Source: a bacterium
GTDB lineage: Bacteria > Ratteibacteria > UBA8468 > B48-G9 > JAFGKM01
Assembly: GCA_029548585.1 (NCBI GenBank)
Contig: JAKPNC010000138.1
Location: 1-17,535 of the forward strand
Direction: 5' to 3'
Length of the DNA stretch: 17,535 nucleotides
Below, piece by piece: positions 1 to 7,612 of this stretch. Below the pieces are notes generated by a model that saw nothing but the letters and a program-made list of their open reading frames with translations, ran no database searches and was not told the DNA's origin. The translations under genes and the position numbers were made by a program. The first letter of the stretch is position 1. Each line of letters begins with the position of its first letter.

Positions 1-729
1 CCGGGGGAGGCTAAGGGCATGGGGCATGACAACATGAACAAAGGCTGGCCCGGAAACCCGGAAGGGCACGAAATAGAACAGATGATCTTCATCATACACC
101 AGGCCCTCGCCAGGGAGGCGACCCATAACATCGACATGCACTGCTGGAGCCGGTTCAACGTTGCTGAGGCAGTTCCCAGGGACAACGAGGAGACAGTCTC
201 CTTCGCCCTCGCGTCGGCCCTTCCCCTGGTTGACATAAGAAAGGGGGGATACGACGACCTGCCGGGAAGCATAACCAAGATATTCGCCAGGACGGGAAGG
301 CCTTCCTTCTACGTGGAATTTTCCGGCCAGTACATGCTTTCCGAAAAACAGGTAAACCTGGGAGTGCGCATGCTGGAAAACTGTTCAAAGCATATAGGCG
401 TCTTCGAAGGGGAACCCGAGGGAACGGAGGAATCCCTTGTAACCAGAGACGGACTGCCCGGACCTGTAACGGTAACAGCAGGAATGAACGGCCTTTTTGT
501 TGAAAACGGATGGGAACCCGGAGATTACGTGAATGAAGGAGACCTGCTCGGCACCCTTTTCAGCGACTCAACCCTGGAAACCGAAGAAATCAAGGCGCCC
601 CTCGGAGGTCTTCTGTCAGCTTACGGCTGCCACAGGAGGTTGTCGGACGTCGACCTGGCCGCCATGCATCCCTACGCCGACAAGGGAGACACCGTTGCAA
701 AAATAATAGCCGGAAAGGAGAAAAGATGA
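1..729 (+). CDS. AstE/aspartoacylase-family zinc deacylase (5' partial)
   Basis: This is probably a cytoplasmic metal-dependent hydrolase of the succinylglutamate desuccinylase/aspartoacylase (M14-like) family, which removes an acyl group from an amine. The frame is open to base 1 and the first ATG (19) lies inside the conserved block, so the N-terminus with the HxxE zinc motif is cut off by the window. Visible family marks are HDNMNKGWPG (the 'NxNRxFPG' block), IDMHC, whose His is the expected third zinc ligand ('DxH'), and FYVEFSG, whose Glu is the expected catalytic residue. A C-terminal beta domain (EPGDYVNEGDLLG, then IKAPLGG) is the lipoyl-like barrel seen in bacterial AstE-like proteins. 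Its stop overlaps the next start (ATGA at 726-729), so the two genes are translationally coupled. I infer removal of an acyl group from an amino sugar from that neighbour; an amino-acid substrate is equally possible. Confidence 0.8.
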   Translation, partial: PGEAKGMGHDNMNKGWPGNPEGHEIEQMIFIIHQALAREATHNIDMHCWSRFNVAEAVPRDNEETVSFALASALPLVDIRKGGYDDLPGSITKIFARTGRPSFYVEFSGQYMLSEKQVNLGVRMLENCSKHIGVFEGEPEGTEESLVTRDGLPGPVTVTAGMNGLFVENGWEPGDYVNEGDLLGTLFSDSTLETEEIKAPLGGLLSAYGCHRRLSDVDLAAMHPYADKGDTVAKIIAGKEKR

Positions 730-1682
730 CACAGGAAAAACCCAGACCATTGGTGTGGTCAAACCTTCTTCACCTCGGATACAACATGTGGGAAGACAGG
801 GGCCCTGACCATAGGCTTGCGGAAGGTGAAAACCCTCAATATCCTCCCAGGACATATCTCAGGTTCGAAACCGGCGTGTGGGACCTTCTCCTGAAGAAGA
901 TGTCGGAAGCCGGAATGAACATGGTTCTCATCGACCTGGGAGAAGGGGTGAAGTACGACAGCCACCCCGAACTTGCAGTGCGCAACTCCTGGTCAACTTC
1001 AAGGCTGAAACAGGAAATCGCGAAGATAAGGGCCCTGGGCATGGAACCCATACCAAAGCTCAACTTCTCCGCGGGACACGACAACTGGCTTGGCGAATAT
1101 TCAAGGTGCGTATCAACCGATACTTACTACAGGGTGTGCAGCGAGCTTATCGGGGAGGTAATAAGCCTTTTCGACAAACCGAGGTTTTTCCACCTTGGCA
1201 TGGACGAAGAAACCGCCTCTCACCAGAAAAAGCTGTCCTACGCCGTAATCCGGCAGTACGAACTCTGGTGGCACGACCTCTATTTTCTGGTCAACGAGAC
1301 GGAAAAAAGAGGGGTCCGCGCGTGGATATGGTCCGATTATATGTGGAACCACACGGAAGAGTTCCTGCAGAAAATGCCCAAATCCGTGGTTCAGAGCAAC
1401 TGGTATTACGGAAATATCTTTAACCAGGATATCAACTATGTAAAGGCATATCATGACCTGGAATCCCACGGATACGACCAGATCCCCACGGGAAGCAACC
1501 ACGGGTGCGCGGAGAATCTTGCCCTCACGGTCGAATATTGCAGAAAGCATATCTCTCCTTCAAGGTTGCTCGGCTTCATGCAGGCCCCATGGAGGCCGAC
1601 AATCAGTCCCTACCTGGCGAACCACATCCAGGCTATCGAAGAGGCGGGAAAAGTCATAAAGAACATGCAAAGCAATCCGTGA
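726..1682 (+). CDS. GH20-like TIM-barrel glycoside hydrolase, cytoplasmic
   Basis: A 318-residue protein that looks like an isolated (beta/alpha)8 catalytic domain related to GH20 beta-hexosaminidases. The key mark is FHLGMDEE near residues 157-164, resembling the GH20 'HxGGDE' strand that carries the catalytic Asp-Glu pair. Other barrel-like strands are MNMVLIDLGEGVKY, GMEPIPKLNFSAGHD, RAWIWSDYMW and VVQSNWYYG, rich in Trp/Tyr as expected of a sugar pocket. There is no signal peptide, so it should act on imported oligosaccharides or glycosides. The start has AAGGAG at 715-720, five bases upstream, and overlaps the deacylase stop by 4 nt. GH20 enzymes normally carry an extra N-terminal domain, which is missing here. 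A GH84-like or unclassified barrel is the alternative. The fold is fairly secure; substrate and family number are inference. Confidence 0.6.
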   Translation: MTQEKPRPLVWSNLLHLGYNMWEDRGPDHRLAEGENPQYPPRTYLRFETGVWDLLLKKMSEAGMNMVLIDLGEGVKYDSHPELAVRNSWSTSRLKQEIAKIRALGMEPIPKLNFSAGHDNWLGEYSRCVSTDTYYRVCSELIGEVISLFDKPRFFHLGMDEETASHQKKLSYAVIRQYELWWHDLYFLVNETEKRGVRAWIWSDYMWNHTEEFLQKMPKSVVQSNWYYGNIFNQDINYVKAYHDLESHGYDQIPTGSNHGCAENLALTVEYCRKHISPSRLLGFMQAPWRPTISPYLANHIQAIEEAGKVIKNMQSNP

Positions 1683-1738
1683 AAAAGCGGGATTCCAGGC
1701 AAAACATCTCTTTGGGGAAACCAGGTGGAGGAAATCAA

Positions 1739-3385
1739 ATGAAGACCGGACCGGCAGCTATGATGAAATCGCTCTTGATCATCTTTAGTCTTTTCACGTT
1801 TCTCTCAGGAGAAGGAACACAGAAAGAAAACGAGTTGCGGATTCTGAAATCAGGCGATACGGTCTATATAAGAAGCCGGTTTTCTGGGCAGGATGACATT
1901 GTCACCAGCGTGGGCCTGGGCAGCAACAACAGGCAAATCAATATTATAGGAACGTTTCTGATTGACAGAACAGTCCCGATGGATATTGATTCCCTTCCAA
2001 CAAACCGTTATATCCACCGCATGGGAGACGACGCGGCTGGCGCTTTCCTGATAAACGGGACCGGCGCCATAGGCGGCAATCACGGACTCTCAGGCGCGAT
2101 TGAGATATCTTCAGCCGACCACGGCAGGACTCCTGAAGATCTCGGAAGCGAATGGGAGGACATAAACGGCAAGAAGTTTTACCTCGTGAGGATCGTCAGC
2201 AAAGACAAGCTCCTGTTTCTCGGCAAGAATACCCCCGTTGGGGATATGTGGAAATTTGACAACAGTCTGCGCGGGCCTTCTCTCAAAAGCAGTTCCCGAA
2301 ATGCCGTTATCACATTTCCCGACGTAAAAATAAGTTACGGAGCCAAGCCCGGAGGTGTTCCATATTTTACGCAATTATGGCCTGCTCTCAGGATAAAGAA
2401 ACAGGAGTACCTTTTGGACGGAAAGATTCCTTTGAAAGAGAAAGAAGCCGCCTCATGCGAATGGTTTGACATAGTGGAAGATTACGACATCATTAATCCC
2501 GGCTCCGTTCTTTCGGACATCATAAGTCATCCCGGGCAGGAACGGAGTTTTGTCGCCGGACATCTTGACGCCGTTTTGAACGATTATACCGTATACAGGT
2601 TTTTCCCCAACGGGGCATGCGTGGTCTACCAGAAAGTGAAGGCGTTGCAGGATTTCACCATGCAACTTTTCCTGGGAGTCATGACGGCCCGGCTGACCAT
2701 GAAGGATTGCGGTTACCAGGCACATGAATACTATATTCCCAAGACCCTCCCATTCTCCGTGAACGACGTTAACTACGACTTCCTCCGCATACAGGATTTT
2801 GCAGGTGGGAAGAATTCGTCCGCTCAACTGGCTTCGACTCTGAATTTTTCGGAAAAAGACAAGAATGTGGCGGATCCTCAAAATCCCCCGGACAGGTTTA
2901 TACAATTTCTCGGAAAGAAGGAAGGAAGCCGCACGGAAAGAGAAGTGGGATTTGCGCTCGGGTACTCGTTGATACACGGCATGAGCGTTCCTTCCGAGAG
3001 GGTAAAAAACACCGACAGGTTTTTGCAGATCGCTTATACAAAAAAGACCTATCCTTCCGTGGCGGACACAAAAATGGGAAATGTCGCAAAAGGGACGGAT
3101 CTCTATTTTGTCGGGTACCGGCACTATTTCAATCCGGGGCTGTCAGGCAACGCGACGTGTCTCTACTGGAACAGGCAGGAGAATGACACTGTGGTTTATG
3201 CCGACTATCACAAATCCGTTGAGCGGGATACCATAAAACTTCCGCCTGAGCTGGCGGGAAAGAAATTTGAGGTGGTAGAAAAAACGCCTTCAGTGACTCT
3301 TCATTCCGAAAACAGGGTCCCGGAAGAAGGCATACATCTTTCAGTCACGGATGGCTACGGGTACGTCGTATTGAGGGTATTCTGA
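1739..3385 (+). CDS. Secreted protein of unknown family (548 aa)
   Basis: I do not recognise this family. The frame is open upstream into the preceding gene, but GGTGGAGG (1724-1731) sits just before ATG 1739, and translation from there begins with a typical export signal: MKTGPAAMMK, then a hydrophobic stretch SLLIIFSLFTFLSG, with cleavage likely near residues 23-26. The mature protein is beta-rich with many aromatics. It ends GYGYVVLRVF, which resembles the last strand of a beta-sandwich found at the C-terminus of many secreted glycan-active enzymes. I see no catalytic motif I can name. Position, 56 nt after a glycosidase gene and before a terminator, suggests a periplasmic or surface role in the same glycan process. 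The gene looks less GC-rich than its neighbours, which may mean separate acquisition. Confidence 0.65.
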   Translation: MKTGPAAMMKSLLIIFSLFTFLSGEGTQKENELRILKSGDTVYIRSRFSGQDDIVTSVGLGSNNRQINIIGTFLIDRTVPMDIDSLPTNRYIHRMGDDAAGAFLINGTGAIGGNHGLSGAIEISSADHGRTPEDLGSEWEDINGKKFYLVRIVSKDKLLFLGKNTPVGDMWKFDNSLRGPSLKSSSRNAVITFPDVKISYGAKPGGVPYFTQLWPALRIKKQEYLLDGKIPLKEKEAASCEWFDIVEDYDIINPGSVLSDIISHPGQERSFVAGHLDAVLNDYTVYRFFPNGACVVYQKVKALQDFTMQLFLGVMTARLTMKDCGYQAHEYYIPKTLPFSVNDVNYDFLRIQDFAGGKNSSAQLASTLNFSEKDKNVADPQNPPDRFIQFLGKKEGSRTEREVGFALGYSLIHGMSVPSERVKNTDRFLQIAYTKKTYPSVADTKMGNVAKGTDLYFVGYRHYFNPGLSGNATCLYWNRQENDTVVYADYHKSVERDTIKLPPELAGKKFEVVEKTPSVTLHSENRVPEEGIHLSVTDGYGYVVLRVF

Positions 3386-3412
3386 ATTCAGCCATGGAAA
3401 CAAGGCCTCCCG

Positions 3413-3459
3413 CCGTCCGGTTTCTTAAACTTGCATCCATTTCCCCGGACGGTTTTATT
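3413..3459 (+). terminator. Probable rho-independent terminator of the deacylase-glycosidase operon
   Basis: A perfect 8-bp inverted repeat, CCGTCCGG at 3413-3420 and CCGGACGG at 3445-3452, is followed at once by TTTTATT. It lies 28 nt after the stop of the secreted-protein gene and before the next promoter. The 24-nt loop is long, which lowers confidence. Confidence 0.5.
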
Positions 3460-3513
3460 GCCAATGGTCCAGATTCTTTATCCTGGCTCATCCCGTGTTG
3501 AAAAGACCGAAAA

Positions 3514-3543
3514 TTGACAGTATATAGCTATTCGTGTTAATAT
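3514..3543 (+). promoter_or_regulatory. Sigma-70-type promoter for kdgK operon
   Basis: A perfect -35 box TTGACA (3514-3519) and a -10 box TAATAT (3538-3543) are separated by 18 bp. Transcription should start near 3550, leaving a leader of about 37 nt before kdgK. It lies just downstream of the probable terminator, which supports a new transcription unit here. Confidence 0.65.
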
Positions 3544-3586
3544 TGGGAAGGTAGATTCCCCGTTTTAACAATCTTTGGAGGAAAAA

Positions 3587-4621
3587 ATGAAAAAGCAGAG
3601 AGTTGTTACTTTCGGAGAGATAATGCTGCGCCTTAAATCCCAGGGAGCAGACAGGCTTTTCCAGACCCCCCTTCTGGAAGCGACATTCGGCGGAGGAGAG
3701 GCCAACGTGGCGGTTTCCCTTGCAAATTACGGAGTTGAGGCCGCATTCGTTTCCGTTCTGCCGGACAACGAGATTGCCAGGGCATGCGTTGCCAACCTGA
3801 GAAGTTTCGGGGTGGACACGTCCCTTATCGCCTCGGGCAAAGGCAGGATGGGGATATATTTCCTCGAAAACGGCGCAAACCAGAGAGGTTCAAAGGTAGT
3901 CTACGACCGTTCGGGATCTGCAATTTCCATGGCCGGCAACGATTCGATAGACTGGCAGAAGGTTTTCAGCAACGCCACCTGGTTCCACATCACCGGCATC
4001 ACCCCGGCAATCAGCCAGTCGGCTGCTGACCTCTCCATGGCTGCAGTAAAGGCGGCCCGGCAGGCAGGGGCCACGGTGTCATGCGACTTCAATTACAGGT
4101 CAAAGCTCTGGAAATACGGGAAGACCGCACCGGAGGTGATGACAGAACTGGTAAAGCATGCGGATTACGGCATAGCCAACGAGGAAGACTGCCAGAAGTC
4201 CCTGGGCATAGAGGCCGACATAGCCGTGGAAAAAGGGAAACTGGATATCTCCAGGTACGAACAGCTTACGGAGAAAGTCCTTAAAAAATTCCCCTCCATG
4301 AAAGCTATAGCCATCACTCTCAGGGAGAGCAGGAGCGCGGACAGCAACGGATGGTCCGCCTGTATGAGGGATTCCGGTGGATTTTACCTGAGCAAAAAGT
4401 ACGAGATAAACGACATAGTTGACAGGGTAGGCGGAGGAGATTCCTTCTCGGGAGGCCTTATTTACGGGCTCATATCAGGGAAGGACAATGAGTCCGCACT
4501 CAACTTTGCGGTGGCCGCCAGCTGCCTGAAACATTCCGTCAACGGGGACTTCAACAGGGTATCGGTCAAGGAAGTCGAAGGGATAATGGGCGGCAACGTG
4601 TCGGGAAGGGTCCAGAGATAA
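3587..4621 (+). CDS. kdgK: 2-dehydro-3-deoxygluconokinase (PfkB/ribokinase family)
   Basis: Phosphorylates 2-keto-3-deoxygluconate with ATP to KDPG, the substrate of the aldolase encoded on the opposite strand. The 344-residue length is usual for the family. Marks are the N-terminal FGEIMLRLKSQG, the substrate-side FGGGEANVAVSLANYG (34-49), VYDR (105-108), the KDG-kinase block CDFNYRSKLW (166-175), and the PfkB signature VGGGDSFSGGL (281-291) with catalytic base Asp285. The first Gly-Ala of the usual 'GAGD' reads Gly-Gly. The start is ATG 3587, with GGAGG at 3577-3581 just upstream. A TTG in the same frame at 3575 overlaps that ribosome-binding site and is not the start. It is the first gene of an operon with a NagB-like protein and a carbamoyltransferase. 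Other PfkB sugar kinases are possible, but the DFNYR..LW block favours KdgK. Confidence 0.88.
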   Translation: MKKQRVVTFGEIMLRLKSQGADRLFQTPLLEATFGGGEANVAVSLANYGVEAAFVSVLPDNEIARACVANLRSFGVDTSLIASGKGRMGIYFLENGANQRGSKVVYDRSGSAISMAGNDSIDWQKVFSNATWFHITGITPAISQSAADLSMAAVKAARQAGATVSCDFNYRSKLWKYGKTAPEVMTELVKHADYGIANEEDCQKSLGIEADIAVEKGKLDISRYEQLTEKVLKKFPSMKAIAITLRESRSADSNGWSACMRDSGGFYLSKKYEINDIVDRVGGGDSFSGGLIYGLISGKDNESALNFAVAASCLKHSVNGDFNRVSVKEVEGIMGGNVSGRVQR

Positions 4622-4685
4622 GAGCGCACGCATGGAAAAAGAAGCATGAACAGGAAAGAGATAAACGGTATAAAAGGAGAATGAA

Positions 4686-5543
4686 ATGGAGAAAAAATGC
4701 TGTTGTTCAGAATGCAGGGAATGGGAATACGCGATGAAGGTAAAGGTTTACGGAAATGCCGACCGGATGGGGGCGGCTGCAGCTGACAGGGCGGCAAGCA
4801 TACTGAAGAAGTACACCTCAGAGAAGAAGCCGGTGCTCTGCGTTTTTGCCGCGGCGCCTTCCCAGGACACATTTCTTGCCCACCTTTCAAAGAAGGAAGG
4901 CATCGACTGGTCCGGGATAACGGCCTTCCATCTAGACGAATACCTGGATCTTCCGCGCAACCATCCAAACACGTTCGAATCATACCTTCGCAAGAACATA
5001 TTTGAGAAAGTGCGGATCCCCGAAGAGAAGATCAACTTCATAAAGGGAGTGGCGGGATCCCCGGCGGAGATAGCCGAAAAATACGGCGCCAGCCTTGCGA
5101 AAGCTGTAAAGAAGGTCAGGGAGAATGGCGGTATTTACATTGCCTTCATAGGGATAGGGGTGAACGGACATATCGCCTTCAACGAACCCGGAACAGACAT
5201 CTTCTCATCCAAGTGGGTTCTGCCAATAGAGATAGACGACGTTTCGGTCAAACAGCAGTTTGACGATTACAAGGACCACCCCGATCCGGCCGCCAGGTAC
5301 GCCACCCTGGCAGACGTACCGAGGAAAGCCCTCACAATGAGCTGTGCCGCCATTCTGGAGGCAGATGCCATACTGACGCTGGTACCGGGCTCTCAGAAGG
5401 CCGAGGCCGTAAGGAAGGCTCTTGAAGGCCCCGTCACAGCGGACCTTCCGGCATCCCTTCTCCGGCAGCACCGCACCGCGATCCTATACCTGAACGACGA
5501 CTCTGCCAGCAAGCTGAGCGAGCCGCCTTCAGTGAAAAAGTAA
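4686..5543 (+). CDS. Glucosamine-6-phosphate deaminase (NagB)-like protein
   Basis: A 285-residue NagB/RpiA/DevB-superfamily protein, probably a cytoplasmic aldose-ketose isomerase/deaminase of an amino sugar phosphate. Conserved catalytic residues are Asp84 in FHLDEYLDLP, and Asn160, His162 and Glu167 in GIGVNGHIAFNEPG. They match E. coli NagB Asp72, Asp141 (Asn in the Bacillus type), His143 and Glu148. C-terminal GSQKAEAVRKALEG also matches NagB. The odd point is the phosphate loop: the usual GGTP is AAAPSQ (55-60), so the substrate phosphate may be bound differently or be absent. The N-terminus MEKKCCCSEC carries four cysteines and precedes the usual start at Met17. GGAG at 4676-4679 supports the longer form, while Met17 has no good ribosome-binding site. 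It lies 64 nt after kdgK and 24 nt before the carbamoyltransferase. Confidence 0.78.
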   Translation: MEKKCCCSECREWEYAMKVKVYGNADRMGAAAADRAASILKKYTSEKKPVLCVFAAAPSQDTFLAHLSKKEGIDWSGITAFHLDEYLDLPRNHPNTFESYLRKNIFEKVRIPEEKINFIKGVAGSPAEIAEKYGASLAKAVKKVRENGGIYIAFIGIGVNGHIAFNEPGTDIFSSKWVLPIEIDDVSVKQQFDDYKDHPDPAARYATLADVPRKALTMSCAAILEADAILTLVPGSQKAEAVRKALEGPVTADLPASLLRQHRTAILYLNDDSASKLSEPPSVKK

Positions 5544-5567
5544 AAATCACATAATACGGGAGACAAA

Positions 5568-6542
5568 ATGGAAAATAAGACAAGGGCGCCCAAACTTTCC
5601 GACAGGATCAGGGGACGAAAGCTTCCGCACATAGGGCTTTTGAACAGAGAAGAACTCGAGGAGATAATATCCCTCGGGGAATGGTTCAGGGAGAACAGGT
5701 ACGACATGACTTACTCGGACCTGCTGAAGGGAAGGGTCCAGGCCCTCCTCTTTGTCTACGAATCTACCCGCACCCGCATGGGGTTCGAGGCGGCAATGGC
5801 CCAGCTGGGCGGACACAACATATACCTGCCCGTCAAGGAAACCCAGATGGGGCGGGGCGAAAGCGCCGCGGACACGGCAAGGGCGATGGACCAGTTCATA
5901 GACGTCTTTTCGGGCAGGCTTTGGAAACAGGATGACATGGATACGTTCGCAAAACATCTGAACTGCCCTGTTCTCAACGCGTGCACCCCTCTTGACCATA
6001 CGACCCACGTCATAGGGGAGCTCATGTGCATAAAGCAGGCAAAGGGAAAGCTGGAAGGCCTTAACCTTGTTTACACCGGCATGGCGCGGGGCATCCTTCA
6101 CTCCTTTGTCAGGGTATGCCCTGTACTCGGGATAAACCTTACCCTTGCCATCCCGCCTTCCTACACCAGGACCCTTAACAAGGAAATAATGGAAGAAGGG
6201 AAAAAGAGAGCGGAAGCCAGCGGCACGCGCCTGGAGGTATGCGAAAACCTCAAGAAGGCTGTAAAGGGAGCCGATTTCATCCAGGCAAGCACTCTCATCC
6301 GCAGCATGCTCGCGGGAGAACAGTCCCCCGAAGAGAAGGAAGTGGAGATATCCCAGTGGACGGTAACCGACGAGGTCCTTGATGCAGCCGGCCCGGGCGT
6401 GTTATACAGCCATTCAGGCCCGGCACACCGAAATGTATGCGCAACAGACTCTGTCTTGGACGGGGCCCGTTCCCGCGTCCCGGAAGAAGCCAAGAATGCC
6501 ATCTTCTCCAAGAAAGCGCTCCTGGCCCTCATGGTAAGATAA
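5568..6542 (+). CDS. Aspartate/ornithine carbamoyltransferase-family protein, unusual active site
   Basis: A 324-residue member of the carbamoyltransferase family, which moves a carbamoyl group between carbamoyl phosphate and an amine. The carbamoyl-phosphate site is intact: YESTRTRMGFEAAMAQLGG with STRTR at 66-70, then GRGESAADTARAMDQF (95-110). Two specificity motifs differ from known enzymes. The OTC 'HPxQ' position reads HTTH (144-147). The OTC 'HCLP' or ATCase 'HPLP' position reads HSGPAHR (282-288). It is therefore unlikely to be a normal ArgF or PyrB. Context (KDG kinase, NagB-like protein) suggests a sugar-derived amine or ureido compound, or a YgeW-like catabolic role producing carbamoyl phosphate; this is inference. 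The start has GGGAG nine bases upstream. It ends the operon, just before a strong hairpin. Confidence 0.82.
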   Translation: MENKTRAPKLSDRIRGRKLPHIGLLNREELEEIISLGEWFRENRYDMTYSDLLKGRVQALLFVYESTRTRMGFEAAMAQLGGHNIYLPVKETQMGRGESAADTARAMDQFIDVFSGRLWKQDDMDTFAKHLNCPVLNACTPLDHTTHVIGELMCIKQAKGKLEGLNLVYTGMARGILHSFVRVCPVLGINLTLAIPPSYTRTLNKEIMEEGKKRAEASGTRLEVCENLKKAVKGADFIQASTLIRSMLAGEQSPEEKEVEISQWTVTDEVLDAAGPGVLYSHSGPAHRNVCATDSVLDGARSRVPEEAKNAIFSKKALLALMVR

Positions 6543-6550
6543 AATAAAAG

Positions 6551-6600
6551 CAGCGCGGCAGGGAATTACTTCTTCCTTTGCCGCGCTGTTTCTTTTTTCC
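6551..6600. terminator. Bidirectional terminator between convergent operons
   Basis: A perfect 10-bp inverted repeat, CAGCGCGGCA (6551-6560) and TGCCGCGCTG (6579-6588), is followed on the + strand by TTTCTTTTTT. Read on the - strand it is followed by CTTTTATTTTAT. It sits in the 61-bp gap between the carbamoyltransferase and the aldolase stops, so it can end both operons. Confidence 0.85.
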
Positions 6601-6603
6601 CTG

Positions 6604-7566
6604 TTACTTCTTCTGGAGAAGATGTATCGCAAAACCGGCAACCTCGTCCCTGAGGTAGACCGCTACCAGTTCGCCTTTGGCATCCTTCTTGGCAGTCTCA
6701 TGGTTCACCTTGATGCCTTTGCCTTCAAGCCATGCGGCCGCCCTTGAAATGGAATTGGTAGAGATGGCGATATGGCCGTTGGCTCCAAGCCCCTTGCTCT
6801 TATTCACCTCGATGCCTTTTCCTGCAAAGTTGGAGCTGTTTCCCTCCTTGAGGGGGAAGTTGAACATTGAAGAGAACGTTTTTGCCGCGCCAATAGAGGC
6901 GTCGGCGTCAGGGGCGTTGATCCCCAGGTGGGCAAGCTCGAAACCGAGCATGATATTTATCGCTTCCGCTGCAAGAGACGTTATCTTTGCGAAATCCCCG
7001 GCCTTGACCACGTCATCCTTGGCCAGCCAGGTGCCTCCCACCGCAGCGACCTTGGGGAAACCGAGATATTTGTTCATATTCTCAGGATTGACTCCCCCAA
7101 GGGGCATGAACCTCACCTGGCCGTAAGGGCCGCTGAGGGCCTTGAGAGTATCGAGGCCGCCAAGGGCTTCGGCCGGAAAGAACTTGAGAACCCTGAGGCC
7201 GAGTTCAAGAGCCACCTCTATGTCCGAAGGGGTGGCCACTCCCGGGAATACCGGGACTTTCCTGTCAATGCAGTGCCTGACGACTCCCGGGTTAATGCCC
7301 GGGGAAACGATGAAGGCAGCCCCCGCTCCGAGAGCCCTGTCAACCTGTTCGACCGTCAGTACGGTGCCCGCACCCACAAGCACCTCCGGCACCTCGCCCG
7401 CGATCCTGCGGATGGATTCCTCTGCCGCATCGGTCCTGAAGGTAATCTCGGCCAGAGGCAGTCCTCCTTTTGCCAGCGCCTTTGCAAGGGGTACCGCATC
7501 GTCTGCCCTGTCTAACTTTACAACGGGAACTATTCCAAGCTCTTCTATTTTTTTAACGATATCCAT
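6604..7566 (-). CDS. eda: KDPG aldolase fused to a VOC/glyoxalase-like domain
   Basis: Splits 2-keto-3-deoxy-6-phosphogluconate into pyruvate and glyceraldehyde-3-phosphate. Residues 1-205 are a complete class I Eda aldolase: Glu40 and Arg44 in AEITFRTDAA, GAGTVL (65-70), the Schiff-base Lys128 in LKFFPAE, and LGGVNPENM (156-164). Normal Eda is about 200-215 residues. Here a further 115 residues (about 206-320) follow, with the look of a vicinal-oxygen-chelate fold: LAHLGINAPDAD, FAGKGIEV, GANGHIAISTNS and a final AIHLLQKK strand. His213 and His265 are candidate metal ligands. The start is ATG 7566 because an ideal GGAGG lies seven bases before it; an ATG eight codons earlier has no such site. 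It is the last gene of the - strand operon, 46 nt after the hydroxyacid dehydrogenase. The aldolase call is firm, the VOC role unknown. Confidence 0.88.
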   Translation of the reverse strand: MDIVKKIEELGIVPVVKLDRADDAVPLAKALAKGGLPLAEITFRTDAAEESIRRIAGEVPEVLVGAGTVLTVEQVDRALGAGAAFIVSPGINPGVVRHCIDRKVPVFPGVATPSDIEVALELGLRVLKFFPAEALGGLDTLKALSGPYGQVRFMPLGGVNPENMNKYLGFPKVAAVGGTWLAKDDVVKAGDFAKITSLAAEAINIMLGFELAHLGINAPDADASIGAAKTFSSMFNFPLKEGNSSNFAGKGIEVNKSKGLGANGHIAISTNSISRAAAWLEGKGIKVNHETAKKDAKGELVAVYLRDEVAGFAIHLLQKK

Positions 7567-7612
7567 GTGTTGCCTCCGTATGTTTTCCATCTCCGCCTGG
7601 CGGTACCTGCCG

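Noticed and set aside
1505..1738. Upstream in-frame extension of the secreted-protein gene
   Set aside because: It overlaps the glycosidase coding region, and the signal peptide and ribosome-binding site fit ATG 1739.
2453..3124. A 223-codon open frame on the - strand
   Set aside because: Antisense shadow of the secreted-protein gene, without a recognisable domain or ribosome-binding site.
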